A DNA stretch of 64,000 nt from Paraglaciecola psychrophila 170 (lineage in GTDB: Bacteria > Pseudomonadota > Gammaproteobacteria > Enterobacterales > Alteromonadaceae): the NCBI RefSeq assembly GCF_000347635.1, contig NC_020514.1, positions 1,922,001 to 1,986,000 on the forward strand. Direction: 5' to 3'. Made by a program: the position numbers and the translations under genes. This document shows positions 59,287-64,000 of this stretch, piece after piece. The notes beneath the pieces were generated by a model. It was given only the letters and a program-made list of their open reading frames with translations, ran no database searches and was not told the DNA's origin. Every line of letters begins with the position of its first letter. Within the stretch, counting starts at the first letter, position 1.

Positions 59287-60408
59287 TTGATTGATAACGA
59301 CCCAAAAATTCAGCGCCGTATTGACATGGACTTATTGAGCCGAGCTAAGACAGGTGTTGTGGTTTATGGATTTCTGCTTCCTGTGGTTTTTTGGCCATTT
59401 GATTTTTATATTTTACAACCCATGTTAAGTACAGTATTTGCCTTAAGCATGCTTTTTATTAGTATTTTGAGGGGGGGCCATTATGTTATAACAAAGCCGC
59501 TTTACCAATATTCAGTGAAGTTATGGCGGAGTTCATTTTACTTTTTGTCCCTGTGCCATGCGAGTATATTAAGTACTTTTTTTGTTTTTTCCATATTCGA
59601 TGAGCGATTTACTGCCATCTTACACATCACCATGCTAGCTATAGGTGGCATCTCCAGTGGTGCACTTGTGGCACTTATTCCTAGGATTAAATTTGCGTTA
59701 GTCAATCTAAGCGTATTACTTATCCCATCAATTGTAACTGGGATTATAATCAGCGAAAAATTTGCCTTTGCAGTTATGCTTGCCTTGTTTTTTGGATATA
59801 TTGCGATGATTGGGGTGCGCTCATCTAAAGAATATAATCGTTCGTTTGAAACAGAGTTGATACTCGATGATCAGAAAAATGAATTAGAAAGACTCAGTAA
59901 AATTGATGCTCTAACAAATATTTATAATCGAGGGTATTTTAATATTGAGTTTGAAAAACAATGGGAATATGCCAATCGTTTGAAACTTAGATTATCGTTA
60001 TTAATTGTGGATGTTGATCATTTTAAGGCATTTAATGATAACTATGGCCATTTACTTGGAGATGCCTGTCTAGTGCATGTTGCTAAGATTATTAATCAAG
60101 TAGGCAAACGAGAAACTGATATAGCTGCTAGGTTTGGAGGAGAAGAATTTGTGCTGTTGATACTGGAAAATGAAAATGAAAATGAAAATGAAAAAGCTAT
60201 AAAAGTAGCTGAAATTTTACGCCGTAAAATTGAACGTAGCCCGTTTAAAGTAGACGATAAATTGTTTCCTGTCACAGTGAGTATTGGCGTTGCAAGTATT
60301 CAACCTAGTCACAAAATGGACTCAAGACAACTCATTGAACAAGCTGATTCAGCCTTATATCAAGCAAAACACCAGGGGAGAAATCTTGTCATAGTTCATT
60401 CAGGTTAA
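59287..60408 (+). CDS. Diguanylate cyclase with a transmembrane N-terminal domain (GGDEF)
   Basis: 373 residues. The first 180 residues form about six transmembrane helices of a MASE-like sensor; a short coiled coil (about 190-205) leads to a GGDEF domain with the active site ARFGGEEFVLLI (GGEEF) and the RETD I-site five residues before it. It makes cyclic di-GMP at the inner membrane. Inside the domain, after the active site, a 6-bp repeat (60166-60195) inserts Glu-Asn units. The start is a TTG at 59287; no better start was seen. Confidence 0.88.
   Translation: MIDNDPKIQRRIDMDLLSRAKTGVVVYGFLLPVVFWPFDFYILQPMLSTVFALSMLFISILRGGHYVITKPLYQYSVKLWRSSFYFLSLCHASILSTFFVFSIFDERFTAILHITMLAIGGISSGALVALIPRIKFALVNLSVLLIPSIVTGIIISEKFAFAVMLALFFGYIAMIGVRSSKEYNRSFETELILDDQKNELERLSKIDALTNIYNRGYFNIEFEKQWEYANRLKLRLSLLIVDVDHFKAFNDNYGHLLGDACLVHVAKIINQVGKRETDIAARFGGEEFVLLILENENENENEKAIKVAEILRRKIERSPFKVDDKLFPVTVSIGVASIQPSHKMDSRQLIEQADSALYQAKHQGRNLVIVHSG
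60166..60195 (+). repeat. 6-bp tandem repeat GAAAAT in the GGDEF domain
   Basis: Four GAAAAT units followed by GAAAAA encode ENENENENEK in the surface loop after the GGEEF motif. Length changes keep the frame. Confidence 0.9.
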
Positions 60409-60568
60409 TATTTGAATGGCCACTAATTGGACTTTTTACGCCACTAAATTACTGAACTGAAACTAGTTTTTCTACTTTTTTCTGGTCCTTTAAACACACT
60501 TGTTTTTATTTCTGGATCTAAACCTGTAGAGAGACTCTGTCCACTTGTGTCTTAATAAGGTCTAAATT

Positions 60569-61278
60569 ATGTGCGGATACATTGAAGTTAATGGAGAACA
60601 ACACTCAATCATGCCGTTTCCAGAGCATGAAATTGTCAATCAATTTACCTTAAGACTCTTCAAACGTTATTACCCAGCCTTTGGTCAAGATCCCAATAAA
60701 ACCACCGATATTGTCATCGAGGAAAACGGAGAACTCAAACAGGTGGCTGCGACACGGTGGTTTGACTATTCAGACTCTTTAAAAAATGTTTGCGGGTCGG
60801 GACACGCGCCACATTTAATGCTCGTAATCTAGACATTTCCTGTTGGCAAAGTGCACTTCACTATAACCGTGCCATTGTTTTAGCAACCGGCATTGATAAG
60901 TATAAAGTTTTTGGGAAAACCAAACATCAACACTATGTGCAAAGTGATGAAATATTTGTGATTGGTGCGCTTTATCGCAAGATTAGCGAAAGCCGATATA
61001 GCTGTGCAGTGCTCACCAAAGACGCTCATCCTAAAATGGAGCCTCATCACGATAAGGCCTGCCCAGCTTTTTTGCCTAATGGCGAAAAATTTTTAAAACT
61101 TTGGCTGAGTAGGCCGGTGCAAAAACTCTTAGAAACAGATCACGTGCTTAATTATGCAACACTATATTCAACCCTCAAAGTACAGCGGGTCAAAACCTAC
61201 AAAGATAAAGTACCTTATCAATCCTTTTCCCCAGTAATACTTCACTCTGACCTACTAGTTATCCAAAGATCAGGTTAA
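60569..61278 (+). pseudogene. HMCES/YedK-like SOS response-associated peptidase, frameshifted
   Basis: The N-terminal frame starts MCGYIEVNG; Cys2 is the catalytic nucleophile that crosslinks to abasic sites in single-stranded DNA in this family. The frame fails at an A6 run (60781-60786): one added A joins SLKKCLRVGTRATFNARN, restoring the family's FNAR motif. The C-terminal part contains HHDKACPAFL, in the place of the usual HxRMP. It is a divergent member. With only a homopolymer lesion it may be intact in reality. Confidence 0.78.
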
Positions 61279-61492
61279 TTTAATGTCTGGCGTTATGGAA
61301 CTGTCGATATTCCTAGTACTCAGCAATGTACTTGATGCTAACGTGTTTTTATCTTGGCTAAATATCTAATATGTGACTCTCAGTTATTGCGAATTTTGCA
61401 ATATGTTCGAAAAGTGATTTGGATAAATATCAATAAAGTTGTTTACAGTACAATGGTATTTCTTATGAAAAGATACATAAAAGGTTTATCCC

Positions 61493-61741
61493 ATGCAATG
61501 AGACAAGCATAATTTTGTCAGTGATTTTCCTGAGCACCAGCACACCATTCGTCACCTGAATATGAACGACAATCACTTCGCGATAATTGTTTGACGCCTA
61601 TCATGAATTAGCGAGTGAAGTTCATGTTGAAAAAATAATGAGTCTGTTGCGGACGAGTATTTGGACTCTCTAAAAACACGACGGTTCCACCTTAAAGATC
61701 AATTGTTTAACTTAATGATTAAAGCAGAAAAAGCACTGTAA
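61493..61741 (+). pseudogene. YdcH-like (DUF465) small protein, decayed
   Basis: Fragments of a short coiled protein can be followed: DKHNFVSDFPEHQHTIRHLN, FDAYHELASEVH, then DEYLDSLKTRRFHLKDQLF. Lesions are a TGA as codon 3 (ATG at 61493), a one-base change near 61585 and a missing A in the A6 run at 61630-61635. The DUF465 family has this length and pattern; function unknown. Confidence 0.65.
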
Positions 61742-62290
61742 TGAGGTGTTTTTGAATTGTGTGTTTTGGATTTATAGTAAGTCAATGGGATCAATTAGTA
61801 TGGGTTGATACCATCATCCATAATGTCTAGGTCAGTTAAACCTTATGGATTTTTATCAATGTTGTATTTGAGCTGTTCGCTTATCTTCCAAACATGCATG
61901 ATAAAGATCCTAGGAATAGGTACACTAAAAAAGCTTAAGTTAAATCTCTGTAATTTACGATAAAGGTTACTAGTACTCAAATTCAGGAGCAATTCAAGTT
62001 CACCCTTAATGCCAATAAATTCTTACCTAGCTTACGTTGGTGACTACGGGGATAAAATTTCAGGGCGACGGACAGGTAAATAGTGTCACTTTCACTAGTT
62101 TTATTGTTGCGAGCCTTCAATTAGTATTGTTTGATAACCTTTCAATGGTAAAGATGCATTATTGGCTAAAAGAATATGGTACAAATTATCTAGCTGGATA
62201 AATCAGCGCTCTGTGGTTTTACTCAGCCACGATAGGCCAGCTATTAGCAACTTCTACTAGACATTCCCAACGGCGAACAGAATTAAATTT
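61742..62290. other. 549-bp region without an intact gene
   Basis: All frames have frequent stops. A minus-strand stretch at about 62215-62290 reads NSVRRWECLVEVANSW, which could be the remains of a gene, but no family was recognised. It separates the YdcH-like remnant from the persulfide dioxygenase remnant. Confidence 0.4.
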
Positions 62291-63144
62291 ATGAATAAAA
62301 TCGATATCACTGCGTTTTCCATAAAGATAATAATACGATCAGTTACTTAGTGGTCGATGGGGCCACATCTTGTTGTGCCATTATCGTTCCGGTACTGGAT
62401 TATGATCTTGCATCAGGGCGCACAAGCACCCTTTCAGCTGACAAAATTGTCAGTTATATTGTCAAAAATGGCTATACGTTAGAATGGATATTAGAAACCC
62501 ATGCTCATGCTGACCATTTATCAGCAGCACATTATTTAAAAGGCGTTTTGGGTGCAAGTATTGGTATTGGGGAACACATATGCAGTGTTCAAGAAACGTT
62601 TAAACCTCTCTTTAATTTAGAAAAAGAGTTCAAAACCGACGGTAGTTAGTTTGATCATTTGTTTACAGATGAAGAAATCATTAGATTAGGTCACGAGGAT
62701 ATTACAGTGATACATACGCCTGCGTGTGTGACCTACCTAGTCGAAGATAATGTATTTTTGGGGGATACTATGTTTATGCCAGATTATGGCACCGTGAGAA
62801 CAGATTTCCCCTTATGCAGCGCAAAGCAACTGTATCAGTCAATTCAATGAATACTGTCATTACAACTTTTAACAAGAATGTTTGTGGGTCATGACTATAA
62901 AGCGCCTGATAGGGATGTGTTTGCATGGGGGAAATCGGAGCTTGAACAGTAACGTAACAATGTGCACATCAAAGCCGCTATGTCAGTCGATGAGTTTGTC
63001 GAAATGAGAAATACCAGATATGCCACTTTGAATGTGCCACGTCTGTTGTTACCTGCGATCCAAATTAATATCAGGGCAGGGGCAATGCTACCAAAAGAGT
63101 CGAATGGGCATTCCCATTTAAAAATTCCTATAAACACACTGTAG
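62291..63144 (+). pseudogene. Persulfide dioxygenase-like metallo-beta-lactamase protein, broken
   Basis: ATG 62291 starts MNKIDITAF and shifts frame at a T4 run (62315-62318, one T missing). The body has DYDLASGRTSTLSADKIVSY, LETHAHADHLSAAHYL and FLGDTMFMPDYGTVRTDFP, the ETHE1/Blh-type persulfide dioxygenase motifs. In-frame stops are TAG 62647-62649 (family Gln in DGSQFDHLF), TGA 62848-62850 and TAA 62950-62952. The expected HTPGHTPAC has become HTPAC, a four-residue in-frame deletion that removes a metal ligand. The C-terminus ends LKIPINTL. It sits just upstream of TauE/SafE, as in sulfide-detoxification operons. Confidence 0.88.
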
Positions 63145-63154
63145 AGTCATTGCA

Positions 63155-63931
63155 TTGAATATTTTTATTGTTTTAGGTGCGGTTTTAATAGGGCTGAGTT
63201 TAGGCTTGTTAGGATCGGGTGGTTCAATTATTACCGTGCCGCTGCTCATTTATGTCGCAGATGAACCTGCCAAGCTTGCCATTGCTGAGTCACTTTTTAT
63301 AGTAGGGTGTATATCTGCTTTTGGCAGTCTGTCTTATGTCAAGCGCGGCTTAGTCAACTGGAAGTTTGTGATGTTGTTTGGTTTACCGAGTATGCTCGGT
63401 ACATACTTTGGGGCGTGGACTTCACAGTTTGTTTCTGGCGAAGCTCAGTTACTCACATTTTCTATCGTTATGCTCATTGCAAGTCGGTCAATGTTTGCAC
63501 CGGTCACGTCAACTAACATTGCTGAGCCAGTGCCACGCAATCTGTTGGTGATCATTACCGGTGTTTTGGTGGGGGCCATTGCAGGCTTGGTTGGTGTAGG
63601 TGGCGGATTTTTGATTGTACCTGCCTTATTTTTACTCGGGAAATTGGCCTTTCAACAAGCTATTGGCAGTAGTTTAATCATCATCACGATGCAATCGTTT
63701 ATCGGTTATCTAAAATACCAAGATGTACTTGAACAATTTGCTTTAACGATGAACTGGAAAATCGTTTCGGTGATTATTTTTATGGGGATTTTAGGCTCAA
63801 TTATAGGTGTGCGCATCGCCGATAAAATCCCACAACAACAGATAAAAAAGCTTTTTGCCATAGTATTGGTTGTTCTGGGCATATATATATTTGGCACAAC
63901 AATCTTCGACTATTTTCTAAATAGGAGTTAA
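63155..63931 (+). CDS. TauE/SafE family sulfite/sulfur-compound exporter
   Basis: 258 residues with about eight transmembrane segments in a two-fold repeat: GLSLGLLGSGGSIITVPLLI near the N-terminus and GAIAGLVGVGGGFLIVPALF in the second half. The TTG start is 11 bp after the persulfide dioxygenase stop. In related clusters the enzyme's product sulfite is exported by this protein. It is intact while the enzyme gene is dead. Confidence 0.88.
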   Translation: MNIFIVLGAVLIGLSLGLLGSGGSIITVPLLIYVADEPAKLAIAESLFIVGCISAFGSLSYVKRGLVNWKFVMLFGLPSMLGTYFGAWTSQFVSGEAQLLTFSIVMLIASRSMFAPVTSTNIAEPVPRNLLVIITGVLVGAIAGLVGVGGGFLIVPALFLLGKLAFQQAIGSSLIIITMQSFIGYLKYQDVLEQFALTMNWKIVSVIIFMGILGSIIGVRIADKIPQQQIKKLFAIVLVVLGIYIFGTTIFDYFLNRS

Positions 63932-63933
63932 GC

Positions 63934-64000
63934 GTGAAAAAAGTATCAAGTAATTTTTCTATATCTGGCCCCATTGACGATCAGATTTTAGACGCGCTCA
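63934..64000 (+). CDS. Start of a probable DUF442/BLH-type phosphatase-like domain protein (partial)
   Basis: GTG 63934, behind AGGAG and 3 bp after the TauE/SafE stop, begins KKVSSNFSISGPIDDQILDAL. This resembles the SGQI-x-x-x-x-x-x-x-LA N-terminus of DUF442 (TIGR01244) domains found in sulfide-detoxification operons. Only 22 residues are in the window, so the call is tentative. Confidence 0.45.
   Translation, partial: MKKVSSNFSISGPIDDQILDAL

Overview
The window reads as a chromosomal segment of an AT-rich gammaproteobacterium of the order Alteromonadales, probably close to Glaciecola/Paraglaciecola. This rests on the gene order clpA-infA-bpt-aat-trxB, ackA-pta beside yfbV, metG-apbC-dcd and gloB beside a yafS-like gene, and on the protein sequences. 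The genus is an inference.

Layout. 1-3.1 kb: end of clpA, infA, and the two N-degron transferases bpt and aat, then a frameshifted trxB. 3.3-8.3 kb: acetate genes pta-ackA, yfbV, sprT and a decayed acyl-CoA thioesterase. 8.6-12.6 kb: sppA and fadH, divergent. 12.7-21.4 kb: an RND efflux operon whose outer-membrane gene is broken, a lipoprotein, and a BlaI/BlaR-TonB pair with an intact repressor and a broken sensor. 21.7-26.6 kb: a cold-shock protein, a PhoX-like lipoprotein, a di-haem lipoprotein and an MntP-like membrane protein. 26.6-34.5 kb: housekeeping genes lpxH, ppiB, cysS, mltD and gloB.

35-48 kb is the most coherent system: a zinc-starvation island. It holds Zur itself, a ZrgA-type histidine-rich protein, an ABC ATPase and permease, two DUF3299 proteins, a COG0523 GTPase, two MerC-like membrane proteins and a histidine-rich ZnuD-like TonB receptor. 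Near-identical Zur-box palindromes lie in three divergent promoter regions. Two phosphate-scavenging-type exported enzymes and a 260-bp element with terminal inverted repeats sit inside this island. 48.5-53.3 kb: metG, apbC, dcd, a flavin reductase, and a tRNA-Pro(GGG) with a decayed tandem copy. 53.7-64 kb is accessory: a PaaX-family regulator overlapping a Rieske oxygenase, an MddA-like pseudogene, an MFS pump, a GGDEF protein, broken HMCES/YedK-like, YdcH-like and persulfide-dioxygenase genes, TauE/SafE, and the start of a DUF442-like gene.

The other striking property is gene disruption. At least nine genes are interrupted. Three (trxB, the first DUF3299 gene, the HMCES-like gene) carry only a single-base indel, each at a homopolymer, so sequencing error must be excluded. 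Six (thioesterase, RND outer-membrane factor, BlaR-TonB, MddA-like, YdcH-like, persulfide dioxygenase) carry several independent lesions and look like true pseudogenes. Short tandem repeats of 6, 7 and 12 bp also recur.
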